Numbered from the stretch's first letter, positions 6,013-13,214 are shown. The stretch is DNA of 22,906 bases from an uncultured Clostridium sp. (GCF_937920395.1 NZ_CALEVF010000189.1:1-22906); one strand, 5' to 3'. Notes: a model not told the origin generated them from the letters alone. Program-made: numbers and translations.

Positions 6013-7377
6013 ATGGAATTAAAAGAAAAAGAACGCAGTATATTAAACTTATACGCAGACAACGCAGACTTATTTGTAGGATGCGAACACTTAGTGTTTA
6101 ACGAGCTATGGCACACAGATTTTAATCGTAAGAAGTATCAGATAATAGCCTTTAATCATAATAATGGTAAAAAGTCTGATACTTACCTAATAGCTAATCA
6201 GCTAAAGAAAGCAGGTTTTAATTCTAAAGTTATTAGCGAGGAAACGGCGGACGCTAACTACAAAATAGCTAAAAATGTATCTGAATACGTTAAAGATATT
6301 TTTGATGAGTATTCTAAACGATTATTAATACCCAAGCTTCAATATATGCACTCAGAACTTACGTCTGAGGTAGCTGATATTAATGGGTGTCTGGAAGGAT
6401 TAAAGTCTATTATAGGAGATATAGAGGCTATTAAGAATAATTTAAGTGTAGAAAGAAAAGTAGAGGATATTTTTGATAAAGCTTTTGAGGAATTAATGGA
6501 AGCCCAGAATAGTGATAAGAGTATCATAGGTTATTCTACCGGACTTAAAGATTTAGATGAAATATGTTGTGGATTAAAACAAGAAGTTATTGTTGTTGGT
6601 AGCCCTCCAGGTTGTGGAAAGTCAAGTTTAATGGTAAATATCATTGACAATGTATCTGTTAAGCAGGGTATGCCAATGTTAGTACATAGTTTAGAGATGC
6701 CTGCCACTCAGTTAATGAAAAATATGTGGGCCAATAATCTACAAATAAACTCTTACGGAATTAGAAGCGGGCGTCTATCTGATGATAATTTAGTTAATAT
6801 TAAAAACTACAAGCAGAAACTTAAAGATAATTTAATCATTGACGATACTCCAGGACTAACTTGGCAATATATAGAAACAAGGGTTAGAAAAATGCGAAAA
6901 AATATTCCTGCGGAACAAGTTATTGTAGTGTTGGTAGATTATATTCAAATTATGAGAAATAGTATTGAAGAATCAAGAGGTATAGGTACATCAGAGCAAT
7001 ATGATTTAAGGTGCAATGGATTAATGGAAATTTCAAAAAAGTATAATGTTTGTATGATTGAATTATCTCAAGTTACCAGAGAGGTTGGTAAGAGAGAGAA
7101 TAAGAAACCTACAATGGGAGATTTGAAAGGTGGCGGAGGAATAGAGGCTAATGCGGTACAAGTTTGGATGTTATATCGTCCTGACTATTTTGAAACAGAT
7201 CCAGAGGAGAATGGAATAAGTTTAAAAGGACTTTGTGAGATAAATGTAGCTAAGAATAGATACGGAGAAACTAAGAGGCTATATGTGAAGTTTCGTGGAG
7301 AGCACTCAGCGTTTGAAGATTTTAAAATAAGCTCCAATGATATTCAAACAGGCAAAGGAGGCAAAGATGTTTTTTAA
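6013..7377 (+). CDS. dnaB: DnaB-type replicative DNA helicase
   Basis: A 454-residue hexameric 5'-3' helicase of the DnaB (SF4) family, the fork helicase of the phage replisome. Residues 1-160 form the helical N-terminal domain and linker. The RecA-like domain starts with STGLKDLDEICCGL (175-188) and has Walker A GSPPGCGKSS (196-205), HSLEMP with the catalytic Glu (225-230), Walker B VVLVDYIQIM (305-314), the LSQVTREVGKR loop (351-361) and DLKGGGGIEANAVQVWMLYRP (370-390), containing the arginine-finger region. The length is normal. It follows the putative loader with no gap. The C-terminal codons overlap the next gene, whose ribosome binding site (AAAGGAGG) lies inside this gene. Confidence 0.96.
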   Translation: MELKEKERSILNLYADNADLFVGCEHLVFNELWHTDFNRKKYQIIAFNHNNGKKSDTYLIANQLKKAGFNSKVISEETADANYKIAKNVSEYVKDIFDEYSKRLLIPKLQYMHSELTSEVADINGCLEGLKSIIGDIEAIKNNLSVERKVEDIFDKAFEELMEAQNSDKSIIGYSTGLKDLDEICCGLKQEVIVVGSPPGCGKSSLMVNIIDNVSVKQGMPMLVHSLEMPATQLMKNMWANNLQINSYGIRSGRLSDDNLVNIKNYKQKLKDNLIIDDTPGLTWQYIETRVRKMRKNIPAEQVIVVLVDYIQIMRNSIEESRGIGTSEQYDLRCNGLMEISKKYNVCMIELSQVTREVGKRENKKPTMGDLKGGGGIEANAVQVWMLYRPDYFETDPEENGISLKGLCEINVAKNRYGETKRLYVKFRGEHSAFEDFKISSNDIQTGKGGKDVF

Positions 7378-7768
7378 AACACAAGTAGGATTATCTCTAT
7401 GCGTTATATGCCTTAAAGAGTTCTATAATCTATACGATAATGAAGGCGTAGGGGTAATTACCAATCATGAATCTGGCGCCTTGTTATATGATTTAATTAT
7501 GTGGGCAGGAAATGAAGTAGATATTGATAAAGAAACTAAAGCGATTATTTGGAAAGACTGTTGTGATGATTACAAGATAATATATAACAGAACCATTACA
7601 GATAAAGAAAAGCATAAGAAGTTAAGAGAGGATTTATATAAAGCAAGATTAATAGAATATTGGTTAAATAAGATGGCGGATGTAGAAAAAAGAGTGTTGC
7701 CAGCGGATATTAATATACCTAAACTTAATGCTCACTACCACAAATTTAGGCTATTAAGAGAAGATTAA
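7367..7768 (+). CDS. hypothetical protein (133 aa)
   Basis: The start chosen is ATG 7367, which has a strong ribosome binding site (AAAGGAGG at 7354-7361) five bases ahead. An earlier ATG at 7337 in the same frame would overlap the helicase gene by 41 bp and has no such site. The 133-residue product begins MFFKTQVGLSLCVICLKEFY and is otherwise charged and helical, ending LNAHYHKFRLLRED. The short hydrophobic stretch with CVIC is too short and polar to call a membrane anchor. Last gene of the P2 operon. I do not recognise it; translational coupling to dnaB suggests a helper of replication, which is inference. Confidence 0.75.
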   Translation: MFFKTQVGLSLCVICLKEFYNLYDNEGVGVITNHESGALLYDLIMWAGNEVDIDKETKAIIWKDCCDDYKIIYNRTITDKEKHKKLREDLYKARLIEYWLNKMADVEKRVLPADINIPKLNAHYHKFRLLRED

Positions 7769-7797
7769 AAAAAGTTTGAATAAATAATCAAATTAAT

Positions 7798-7825
7798 GTA
7801 ACCTTTTTAATTATGCTTCGTTAAA
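7798..7825 (+). promoter_or_regulatory. phage promoter-like element P3
   Basis: GTAACCTTT at 7798-7806, 12 bp, then CGTTAAA at 7819-7825 in place of CGTATAA, and the start codon at 7843, 18 bp further. It lies in the 74-bp gap between the helicase operon and the DUF1351-like gene. Confidence 0.65.
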
Positions 7826-7842
7826 CTATATAAATTAAGAAA

Positions 7843-8706
7843 ATGGCAAAGAAACAAATCATAACAATAACAGATTTAGTAGTACAGAATCCTACCTTAA
7901 AAGCATCTCTATCTAAGTTTGAGAATGTAAAACAACAACTCGACGAGAGAGCTAAACTATGCTTACTTATTAAAGTAACAGATGAATCTTCATTGAACGT
8001 GTGCGAAAATAATATGGCTAAGATGAATGATCTAATCAAAGAGGTAGAAAGTGTCCATAAAGAAGTTAAGAAGCCTTACTGGGATAATTGTACTGCTATT
8101 GATGCCGCTAAGAACTATGTATTAGATTTTATCATTAATCCTGTTGATTACTTAAAAAGTGAGAAAGTTAATTACATTAATAAAATAGAAGCAGAAGCTA
8201 AAAGAAAAGCTGATTTAGAGATGAAATTTTTATCTTTTAAAGATACAATCAAAATGTGTTTAGAAAATGTAGATACAATTAAATCTTGTGAAGACTATAT
8301 AGATAAATTAAATAGACCTGTAAATCCTGAATATTGGCAAGAATTAATGCTTCAAGCAATATCATTACACGATAATTATATTATTCTATTCGCTTTAAAG
8401 AAACAAGAGTTAATGGCTATTGAAACTGCATCTCCAGATGAAATAGAAGCCATTAAACAAGTTGCAGAAGAAGCTAAAGCTAATATTCAAGATGTTGTTG
8501 TGGAATCTACTCCTATTGTAGAGATTAAGAAAGTCCGCAGAACTTGGAAATTTGAAGTTAGCAACCTGGCGGATGTGCCAAGAGAGTTCTTAATGGTAGA
8601 TTATTCTAAAATTAAAGAATGGATGAAAGAAAGAGAGAGCCGTTTAGTAGATGGAGAAGTAGTAAAAGGTATTAAATTCTTTAAAGAAATAACAACAACA
8701 GTTTAA
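7843..8706 (+). CDS. DUF1351-like phage protein (287 aa)
   Basis: Residues 1-130 are a helical, Lys/Glu-rich region with likely coiled coils (NMAKMNDLIKEVESVHKEVKK, YINKIEAEAKRKADLEMK). The C-terminal segment RRTWKFEVSNLADVPREFL, followed by VDYSKIKEWMKE and DGEVVKGIKFFKE, matches the end of DUF1351-type phage proteins, which are commonly encoded beside recombination or SSB genes. The family has no proven biochemical function. It is first in the P3 operon, which is followed by the operon of the SSB-like gene, and this fits. I am fairly confident of the family resemblance, not of a role. Confidence 0.78.
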   Translation: MAKKQIITITDLVVQNPTLKASLSKFENVKQQLDERAKLCLLIKVTDESSLNVCENNMAKMNDLIKEVESVHKEVKKPYWDNCTAIDAAKNYVLDFIINPVDYLKSEKVNYINKIEAEAKRKADLEMKFLSFKDTIKMCLENVDTIKSCEDYIDKLNRPVNPEYWQELMLQAISLHDNYIILFALKKQELMAIETASPDEIEAIKQVAEEAKANIQDVVVESTPIVEIKKVRRTWKFEVSNLADVPREFLMVDYSKIKEWMKERESRLVDGEVVKGIKFFKEITTTV

Positions 8707-8708
8707 TT

Positions 8709-8975
8709 ATGGAAAATATATGCAAAAATTGTAAGTTTTGGGACATTACAGAGCAGTACCCTATAAAACAACATCAAGTTGGAGAGTGCAAAAAAGTTAA
8801 GATGTTTTGGGATAATACAGAGTGGTTTGATAATGAAGACGGAGAATACACTAGAAGATTATCAGAAGATGTTAAGAACGATAAAGCATTTGTTCAAGAT
8901 GGTTCAGATTATATAGCAAAACTATTAACTCTTGGAAATTTTGGATGTAATCAATTTGAAGATGATAAACGTTAA
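8709..8975 (+). CDS. small four-cysteine, probably zinc-binding protein (88 aa)
   Basis: The protein begins MENICKNCKFWD and has a GECKK motif near residue 26 and FGCNQFE near the C-terminus. Cys5, Cys8, Cys27 and the late Cys form the usual four-ligand set (CxxCxFW, GxC, FGCxxFE) of a small phage zinc-binding family of unknown function. In between it carries an acidic stretch (WFDNEDGEYTRRLSED) and a YIAKLLTLGNFGC segment. It starts 2 bp after the previous stop and overlaps the next gene by 14 bp. A nucleic-acid binding role is plausible but not shown. Confidence 0.75.
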   Translation: MENICKNCKFWDITEQYPIKQHQVGECKKVKMFWDNTEWFDNEDGEYTRRLSEDVKNDKAFVQDGSDYIAKLLTLGNFGCNQFEDDKR

Positions 8976-9228
8976 ACTATTAAGAAAGATACAAGAGAAG
9001 CATCCTGAGTACTCTATTCATCAATTAAGGAGTGTTATAAACTATCATTGGGAGATATTTAATCGTAAACTAAGTAAGGCTCAAACAGTAGATTTAACTA
9101 TTAATAATATAGGGACTATACACACTCATAGGAATGTAATAAACATAGCTAAAGCAAATTCATTGCAGGCTTTGCGCAAAAAAGATAAAATAAAATTAAG
9201 GTACTCAGATAAAAATTTGTTATTTTAA
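8962..9228 (+). CDS. small basic protein, possibly HU/IHF-like (88 aa)
   Basis: ATG 8962 is preferred over the upstream ATG at 8932 because it overlaps the previous gene by only 14 bp and removes a poor N-terminus; either is possible. The product begins MINVKLLRKIQEKHPEYS, followed by helices (HQLRSVINYHWEIFNRKL) and a strand-turn NIGTIHTHRN and then a Lys-rich C-terminus. Helices followed by a (L/F)GTF-like strand are the core layout of HU/IHF-type DNA-binding proteins, and several Bacteroidota phages carry short versions. The basic arm of a full HU is not evident, so this is a tentative relation. It is last in the P3 operon. Confidence 0.7.
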   Translation: MINVKLLRKIQEKHPEYSIHQLRSVINYHWEIFNRKLSKAQTVDLTINNIGTIHTHRNVINIAKANSLQALRKKDKIKLRYSDKNLLF

Positions 9229-9237
9229 TCAAATAAC

Positions 9238-9265
9238 GTAACTTTACATCAAATAACACGTATAA
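9238..9265 (+). promoter_or_regulatory. phage promoter-like element P4
   Basis: GTAACTTTA at 9238-9246, 12 bp, CGTATAA at 9259-9265, start codon 31 bp further at 9296. It heads the operon of the SSB-like gene in a 67-bp gap. Confidence 0.72.
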
Positions 9266-9295
9266 AAGTAATATTAACCATAAAAACAAAAACAG

Positions 9296-10054
9296 ATGTC
9301 AAGAAGTAATCCAACAGAAAATGCCGTAAATCCTGCATCCAAATTTATCGAATGGTCAGGTTCGGAAGGAAAGTTTAAATATTTCGATAAAACTAAAGGA
9401 GAAAAAGGGGAAAACGTGTTCTTAGAACTTCCTTTTTATTTTTTACCATTAGATCAATTATCTACCTGTAAAGGATATGATGAGAAAGCAGGATTAGGAT
9501 TCTATTCTAATGAAATTCGTAATACAAAGAACGATATGCTTACCATTAGAACAAAGAATGGAGTAGTTATGACTGGATTATATGAACAATGTAAAGAGAA
9601 ATTAGCATCTCGCGGATTAGATTACGTACAATCAGTTTATGTAGCTATCAAAGAAGGTAAAGATTATGTATTAGCCAACTTACAATTAAAAGGTTCTGCA
9701 CTTGGCCCTTACATTGAATTTTGTAAAGGTAAAAAGATGAGCGAGATTGGCGTGGCTGTTAAAAAATCTAATCCAATGAAGAAAGGAGCAACTAAGTATT
9801 TTGAGCCAGTGTATGAGGTTTTAAAAGTATCAGAAGAGGCTAATACGGTAGCTGTTGAATTAGATAGAGAATTACAAGAGTATTTAACTCCATATTTGAC
9901 TAAAAATTCATCTGCGGTAGCTACTGATAAGGTTGATGAAAATCAAGATAATGGATTGAATAAGGCTTCTCAAAAATCAACCGCTAAAATGGAAGAGAAA
10001 GAATCCTCTCCTATTTTTACGGGAGATGATGACAACGATATGCCGGCATTCTAA
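9296..10054 (+). CDS. ssb: phage single-stranded DNA-binding protein
   Basis: A 252-residue protein. Residues 13-140 (NPASKFIEWSGSEGKFKYFD, then FYSNEIRNTK and SVYVAIKEGKDYVLANLQLKG) follow the pattern I recall for SSB-like proteins of Bacteroidota phages, a beta-rich OB-type fold. The last 60 residues are a low-complexity, polar linker rich in Ser, Lys, Asp and Glu that ends FTGDDDNDMPAF. An acidic tip ending in Pro and Phe is the protein-docking tail of bacterial and phage SSBs (compare the DDDIPF ending of E. coli SSB). It would coat single strands at the phage fork and recruit partners. It is first behind P4. High expression would suit it, but that is not visible here. Confidence 0.82.
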   Translation: MSRSNPTENAVNPASKFIEWSGSEGKFKYFDKTKGEKGENVFLELPFYFLPLDQLSTCKGYDEKAGLGFYSNEIRNTKNDMLTIRTKNGVVMTGLYEQCKEKLASRGLDYVQSVYVAIKEGKDYVLANLQLKGSALGPYIEFCKGKKMSEIGVAVKKSNPMKKGATKYFEPVYEVLKVSEEANTVAVELDRELQEYLTPYLTKNSSAVATDKVDENQDNGLNKASQKSTAKMEEKESSPIFTGDDDNDMPAF

Positions 10055-10075
10055 CATTTAATCTATAAAACGGAA

Positions 10076-10158
10076 TACGCATTAGCTCAGTTGGTAGAGT
10101 CAAGGATAGTGATAAAGATCATCCAGAAAGGTCACGGGTTCGAGTCCCGTATGCGTAT
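10076..10158 (+). tRNA. tRNA-like sequence with aberrant anticodon arm (possible decayed tRNA)
   Basis: Acceptor stem TACGCAT/ATGCGTA (10076-10082/10151-10157), D stem GCTC/GAGT (10085-10088/10097-10100) with GG in the loop, and T arm ACGGG-TTCGAGT-CCCGT (10134-10150) are all canonical. The stretch between D and T arms is 33 nt rather than the usual 22-23. The only paired segment there is GGAT/ATCC (10104-10107/10121-10124) closing a 13-nt loop. That loop contains TGATAA, the usual context of an Ile GAU anticodon, but no normal five-pair stem flanks it. It lies 13 bp before the next start codon. It may be a pseudo-tRNA, an unusual tRNA or a tRNA mimic. Confidence 0.7.
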
Positions 10159-10171
10159 CAAAATAAATACT

Positions 10172-10636
10172 ATGAATATCGAAGTAAAACATTTCGGCAG
10201 GGTTCTACAAAACGGAAACATATCTTTCTATAATAATGAGATGTGGCAGGAACAACGTCAATCATTAGCAGGAAAAGAGTTTGAGTTAATACTTAGAGAA
10301 AAACATAAACGCCCTACCGTATCTCAATTTTCTTACTATTGGGGAGGTATATTAGGAACTTGTTTAACTTGTGAATGCTTTAGTCACTATACTACTAAAG
10401 AAGAGCTACATAAGGAAGTATTTGCTCCGATGTATCTTTCTTACCAAGTAAGGGTAATAGTAGGTAAAAAGAAGTGGGATAAAGTAATGGTAAAAAGCTT
10501 ATCTGAGCTGAATAAAAAAGAAACATCCGATTTTATAGAGAATGTTATTAACTTTTGCTCAGAACAAGGAGTAGTTATATTACCAAGTGAACAATATATA
10601 GAAAAGTATTACAGAGAAATAACTGTTAAAGAATAA
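10172..10636 (+). CDS. NinB-like recombination protein (154 aa)
   Basis: ATG 10172 is chosen; an in-frame start at 10091 would translate the tRNA-like sequence and gives an N-terminus that does not fit. The product begins MNIEVKHFGRVLQNG. KRPTVSQFSYYWGGILGTC (residues about 48-66) and TKEELHKEVFAPM (about 75-87), with a late KSLSELNKKETSDFIENVINF and GVVILPSEQY, follow the order of NinB/Orf-like phage proteins (R/K-x-x-x-Q-x-x-YYW, helix with EELH, then SLSxLxxxE and LGVxLP). NinB (lambda Orf) is a recombination mediator that binds single strands and SSB; placement after an SSB-like gene agrees. Assigned by motif order only. Confidence 0.72.
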   Translation: MNIEVKHFGRVLQNGNISFYNNEMWQEQRQSLAGKEFELILREKHKRPTVSQFSYYWGGILGTCLTCECFSHYTTKEELHKEVFAPMYLSYQVRVIVGKKKWDKVMVKSLSELNKKETSDFIENVINFCSEQGVVILPSEQYIEKYYREITVKE

Positions 10637-10640
10637 TAAT

Positions 10641-10877
10641 ATGAAAGAAATAAAAACATACGATGACTTAAAAGAATTTGCTGAAAATTTATTGATAAAA
10701 TGTGATAATATACCGCCTAATTTAGTTTTAGAAATAAAATTATCACGTGAAGATTATTGCCAATTAATGACTGGAATATCATATATTCAATATAATCAGT
10801 ATGGAATTATCGCAAGTTCAGATTCGTTTACATTAAAATATACTCAATTAACTTTTAAAATAACAGTTAAAGAATAA
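10641..10877 (+). CDS. small hypothetical protein (78 aa)
   Basis: MKEIKTYDDLKEFAENLLIK... is a 78-residue protein with one N-terminal helix and a beta-rich remainder (LVLEIKLSREDYCQLMTG, YTQLTFKITVKE). It starts 4 bp after the previous stop. Its last residues ITVKE and the surrounding bases (ATAACAGTTAAAGAATAA) nearly copy the end of the preceding gene (ATAACTGTTAAAGAATAA), hinting at a local duplication of the gene end. No domain recognised. Confidence 0.7.
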   Translation: MKEIKTYDDLKEFAENLLIKCDNIPPNLVLEIKLSREDYCQLMTGISYIQYNQYGIIASSDSFTLKYTQLTFKITVKE

Positions 10878-10881
10878 ACTA

Positions 10882-11355
10882 ATGGAAAAAGAAAAATATT
10901 ATACGCCGAGCATTCAAGAATTTTGCGTTGGATTAACAGTTAATTATACCGATAAAGATTCTAAAATAGAATATACCGATTACACTATAGTTGAACAAGA
11001 TTTTTTTCAAATATACGGAGACCCTTTTGACGAACTTTACACTTTTATTAAAGTTATTTATGAAGGAAATCCTAAATTGAAATACCTTGATAGTAATGAT
11101 ATAAAAAGTTTAGGATTTAATAATGTATTAGGAGATACTAAATTTACTATTGATTATGTTGATTCAAGTTCTCATAAAATAAAGGTAAATCTACTTTATC
11201 AGCCATCAAACAATCATTTATTGTTATCTCGCGGATATTATAAGCAAGGAATTATAGAAGAAACAGATGAGATATATTTTAAAACAATGTTCTTTGGAAC
11301 TATTAAAAATAAATTAGAGTTATCAAAATTATTAAAACAATTAAACATAAAATAA
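10882..11355 (+). CDS. Bacteroidota phage hypothetical protein, YLDxxDIxxLGF family (157 aa)
   Basis: The N-terminus EKYYTPSIQEFCVGLTVN, the central KYLDSNDIKSLGFNN (residues about 67-81) and the C-terminal FFGTIKNKLELSKLLKQLNI (residues about 137-156) are the three conserved blocks of a protein I have often seen in Bacteroidota phages and prophages; its function is not known to me. The middle is beta-rich and polar. It starts 4 bp after the previous stop and ends 2 bp before the next ATG, inside the P4 operon. No membrane or catalytic signature. Confidence 0.75.
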   Translation: MEKEKYYTPSIQEFCVGLTVNYTDKDSKIEYTDYTIVEQDFFQIYGDPFDELYTFIKVIYEGNPKLKYLDSNDIKSLGFNNVLGDTKFTIDYVDSSSHKIKVNLLYQPSNNHLLLSRGYYKQGIIEETDEIYFKTMFFGTIKNKLELSKLLKQLNIK

Positions 11356-11357
11356 AC

Positions 11358-11624
11358 ATGACGCCAAAAGAAGCAATGACTCAAGAAGTAAAATCAAAAG
11401 ATGGTAGAAACATTATTGTTTCAATAGAAACGTTTAAAAATCCAATAGGAAATGTACCAAACTCTGGAGAATTTCACACGCTATTAACATTAACGGATAA
11501 GAAAACTAAAGTAATGATTGGAAGAATGCCATTCCCAAAAGCTACTAAAGAGGTTTTAGAAAAGCAAATGGAAATAACTATTAACAATATAGACCAATAC
11601 TTAGATGTCATTAGTAAAGGATAG
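11358..11624 (+). CDS. small hypothetical protein (88 aa)
   Basis: MTPKEAMTQEVKSKDGRN... has a beta-rich core (IIVSIETFKNPIG, EFHTLLTLTDKKTKVMIGRMPF) followed by a C-terminal helix (KEVLEKQMEITINNIDQYLDV). Its last 20 bases overlap the start of the next gene. I recognise no family and no catalytic motif. Membership in the recombination operon is the only clue to its role. Confidence 0.68.
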   Translation: MTPKEAMTQEVKSKDGRNIIVSIETFKNPIGNVPNSGEFHTLLTLTDKKTKVMIGRMPFPKATKEVLEKQMEITINNIDQYLDVISKG

Positions 11625-11919
11625 TAAAGTACTCAAAAAGCTTCTCCACGATAGACTCAAAGAGTTATATCCAAGTAATGCGGAGTCTGGATTTAAGAAC
11701 TCATCTGTTATTAAAGATGCTAAAGAAAGAGGCTTTAAAATAGATGCAGGGCAAATATCAAGATACTTTAATGGAAAGGCAGACCAACAGAATAAGTTAA
11801 GTGAAAATCAAGTTATATGGTTAGCTGTTAGATATGGCATTCACTTTGAATTACGGATTGATAAACCTAAGTTCAACGAAGCAGAAGCATTAAATAAACT
11901 TAAATTAATATTTGGATAA
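11605..11919 (+). CDS. helix-turn-helix-like protein (104 aa)
   Basis: A 104-residue basic N-terminus (KDSKVLKKLLHDRLKELYP) precedes SSVIKDAKERGFKIDAGQISRYFNGK (residues about 34-59), which reads like the two recognition helices of a Cro/C1-type HTH: a DxG-QISRYFNG segment is the typical recognition helix and turn. It continues with LSENQVIWLAVRYGIHFELRID, a helix and a short strand. It overlaps the preceding gene by 20 bp, and its TAA shares an A with the next ATG (TAATGA). A regulator of phage transcription is the natural guess; the operator is not identified. Confidence 0.7.
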   Translation: MSLVKDSKVLKKLLHDRLKELYPSNAESGFKNSSVIKDAKERGFKIDAGQISRYFNGKADQQNKLSENQVIWLAVRYGIHFELRIDKPKFNEAEALNKLKLIFG

Positions 11920-12080
11920 TGAAAATAAAAATAAAAACAAGTGAAATTAATTTTGATTCAGATTTACTTAATATACAAAATGAAGGTTATGGCGGAGAAA
12001 ACTTAATAAAGTTTATTAAGGATTTAATAGATAACATAACTACAAACTCATTAAAGTTAAAAAGTAATGCCGAAGTGTAA
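11919..12080 (+). CDS. small hypothetical protein (53 aa)
   Basis: ATG 11919 overlaps the TAA of the HTH-like gene (TAATG) and the frame runs 53 codons to TAA at 12078, overlapping the first 14 bases of ninG. The product MKIKIKTSEINFDSDLL... has a GYGGENLIKFIKDLIDNI segment and is otherwise polar. The start and stop overlaps with both neighbours suggest a real coupled gene despite its size. I do not recognise it. Confidence 0.6.
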   Translation: MKIKIKTSEINFDSDLLNIQNEGYGGENLIKFIKDLIDNITTNSLKLKSNAEV

Positions 12081-12723
12081 ATCCTGCGGAGTTAAATTTA
12101 CTCCTAAAAGATTTCTTCAGAAGCATTGTATGTTAAATGAGGAATGTACAAGTGCTGAGATTAAAATGGTACTTGATAACAACCGCCGATTAGCAGAGAA
12201 GAAAAAAGCAGATGAATGGAAAGAAGAAAAAAAAGTAATGGTGGAGAAGTTGAAAAACATGGGAGATTATGAAAAAGACTTACAAACCGAAATAAATATC
12301 TTATCTCGCTTAATAGATACAGGATGCCAATGCATTAGTTGTGGAACTCCAGGCAAACCTCAAGCAGGACATTATCATTCTCGCGGAAAAAACACTACTC
12401 TTAGATTCAATCTTAATAATCTCCATATCCAATGTTATAGATGTAACGTCCAACTTTCTGCTAATATAATCGGTTATAATAAAGGACTTATATCTCTTTA
12501 TGGTAAAGAGTATCAGGAGTATGTAGAGTACAAGATGCCATTAGAATTTCCGTTGGTTAAATGGACTAAAAATGACCTTATTTTATGGAAAGCTCAAGTA
12601 GTAGCTTATAAAAAAGAAGTAGCTAAATTAGAGTTTCCTTTATGCGTGGAAGATAGACTTTACTGGAGAGGATATTACAATGAGAAGATAGGTATCTATA
12701 AAAATAATTCAAATCTGAGTTAA
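12067..12723 (+). CDS. ninG: NinG (Rap)-like recombination nuclease
   Basis: A 218-residue homologue of lambda NinG/Rap, a structure-specific endonuclease acting on Holliday junctions and D-loops in phage recombination. An N-terminal zinc finger has Cys4, Cys7, Cys21 and Cys27 (PKCKSCGVKFTPKRF, KHCMLNEEC). A charged helical linker (residues 35-80) follows. The catalytic part has CQCISCG (87-93), QAGHYHSRG (99-107) and the RFNLNNLHIQCYRCN block (113-127), the HNH-like, zinc-bound core characteristic of NinG. All expected Cys and His are present. Length is close to lambda NinG. It is last in the P4 operon, in keeping with the SSB, NinB-like and helicase genes around it. Confidence 0.93.
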   Translation: MPKCKSCGVKFTPKRFLQKHCMLNEECTSAEIKMVLDNNRRLAEKKKADEWKEEKKVMVEKLKNMGDYEKDLQTEINILSRLIDTGCQCISCGTPGKPQAGHYHSRGKNTTLRFNLNNLHIQCYRCNVQLSANIIGYNKGLISLYGKEYQEYVEYKMPLEFPLVKWTKNDLILWKAQVVAYKKEVAKLEFPLCVEDRLYWRGYYNEKIGIYKNNSNLS

Positions 12724-12727
12724 AAAC

Positions 12728-12755
12728 GTAACTTTTTAAATTAATCTTCATACAA
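12728..12755 (+). promoter_or_regulatory. phage promoter-like element P5
   Basis: GTAACTTTT at 12728-12736, 12 bp, then CATACAA at 12749-12755, a weaker version of CGTATAA, with the start codon 26 bp on at 12781. The spacing is identical to the other four elements. Confidence 0.62.
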
Positions 12756-12780
12756 GTACTTAAATCAAAACAAAATAATT

Positions 12781-12957
12781 ATGAATATACTATTTATTAC
12801 ATTATCAATAATATCAATTTATACAAGTCAAATGGGGATATGCGCATTCATAAATATAAAACACGCGGTTCCTTTTCCATCAACTTTTTTAAGATTTATG
12901 GTACTAACATTTTTACCATATATATTGTTTTGTTTAATTTTAAATAAAAAACCATGA
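12781..12957 (+). CDS. small two-segment membrane protein (58 aa)
   Basis: ATG 12781 lies 26 bp behind P5 and opens 58 codons that end in TGA overlapping the next ATG (ATGA at 12954-12957). Two hydrophobic stretches are evident, residues about 2-16 (NILFITLSIISIY) and 39-54 (FMVLTFLPYILFCLIL), separated by a polar loop containing NIKHAV, and the tail is NKKP. This predicts a tiny inner-membrane protein. A small holin-like, exclusion or membrane-modifying role is possible, but nothing specific shows it. Confidence 0.65.
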   Translation: MNILFITLSIISIYTSQMGICAFINIKHAVPFPSTFLRFMVLTFLPYILFCLILNKKP

Positions 12958-13214
12958 AAAAGCCTGTAATAGAAGTACCTGAAGAAGATAAGGAGCCTGC
13001 GGGTGAACCTTATCTATCTGAACATACAATTAAATCTTATCCTCCACACACCATTACTTACTTAGAAGAATACAGACAAGAAGATATTAAACAAGTCCGC
13101 GAATGGAAAAACAGAGTAATAAAAATAAGAGATTCTTATCAAGGAACTTCACTTTTTATTACTTGGGATTTAGAAGCAAGGAGAGTAATTGAGTTTTTAA
13201 ATAAATTCAATTAA
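12954..13214 (+). CDS. small hypothetical protein (86 aa)
   Basis: The ATG overlaps the preceding TGA, giving an 86-residue acidic and then basic protein (KKPVIEVPEEDKEPAGEP, then EEYRQEDIKQVREWKNRV). The C-terminal part (ARRVIEFLNKFN) is a helix; the central YPPHTITYLEEY is aromatic-rich. No known domain. It lies in the P5 operon. Confidence 0.68.
   Translation: MKKPVIEVPEEDKEPAGEPYLSEHTIKSYPPHTITYLEEYRQEDIKQVREWKNRVIKIRDSYQGTSLFITWDLEARRVIEFLNKFN

Noticed and set aside
10091..10171. N-terminal extension of the NinB-like protein
   Set aside because: This stretch is the tRNA-like sequence; the ATG at 10172 gives a sensible N-terminus.
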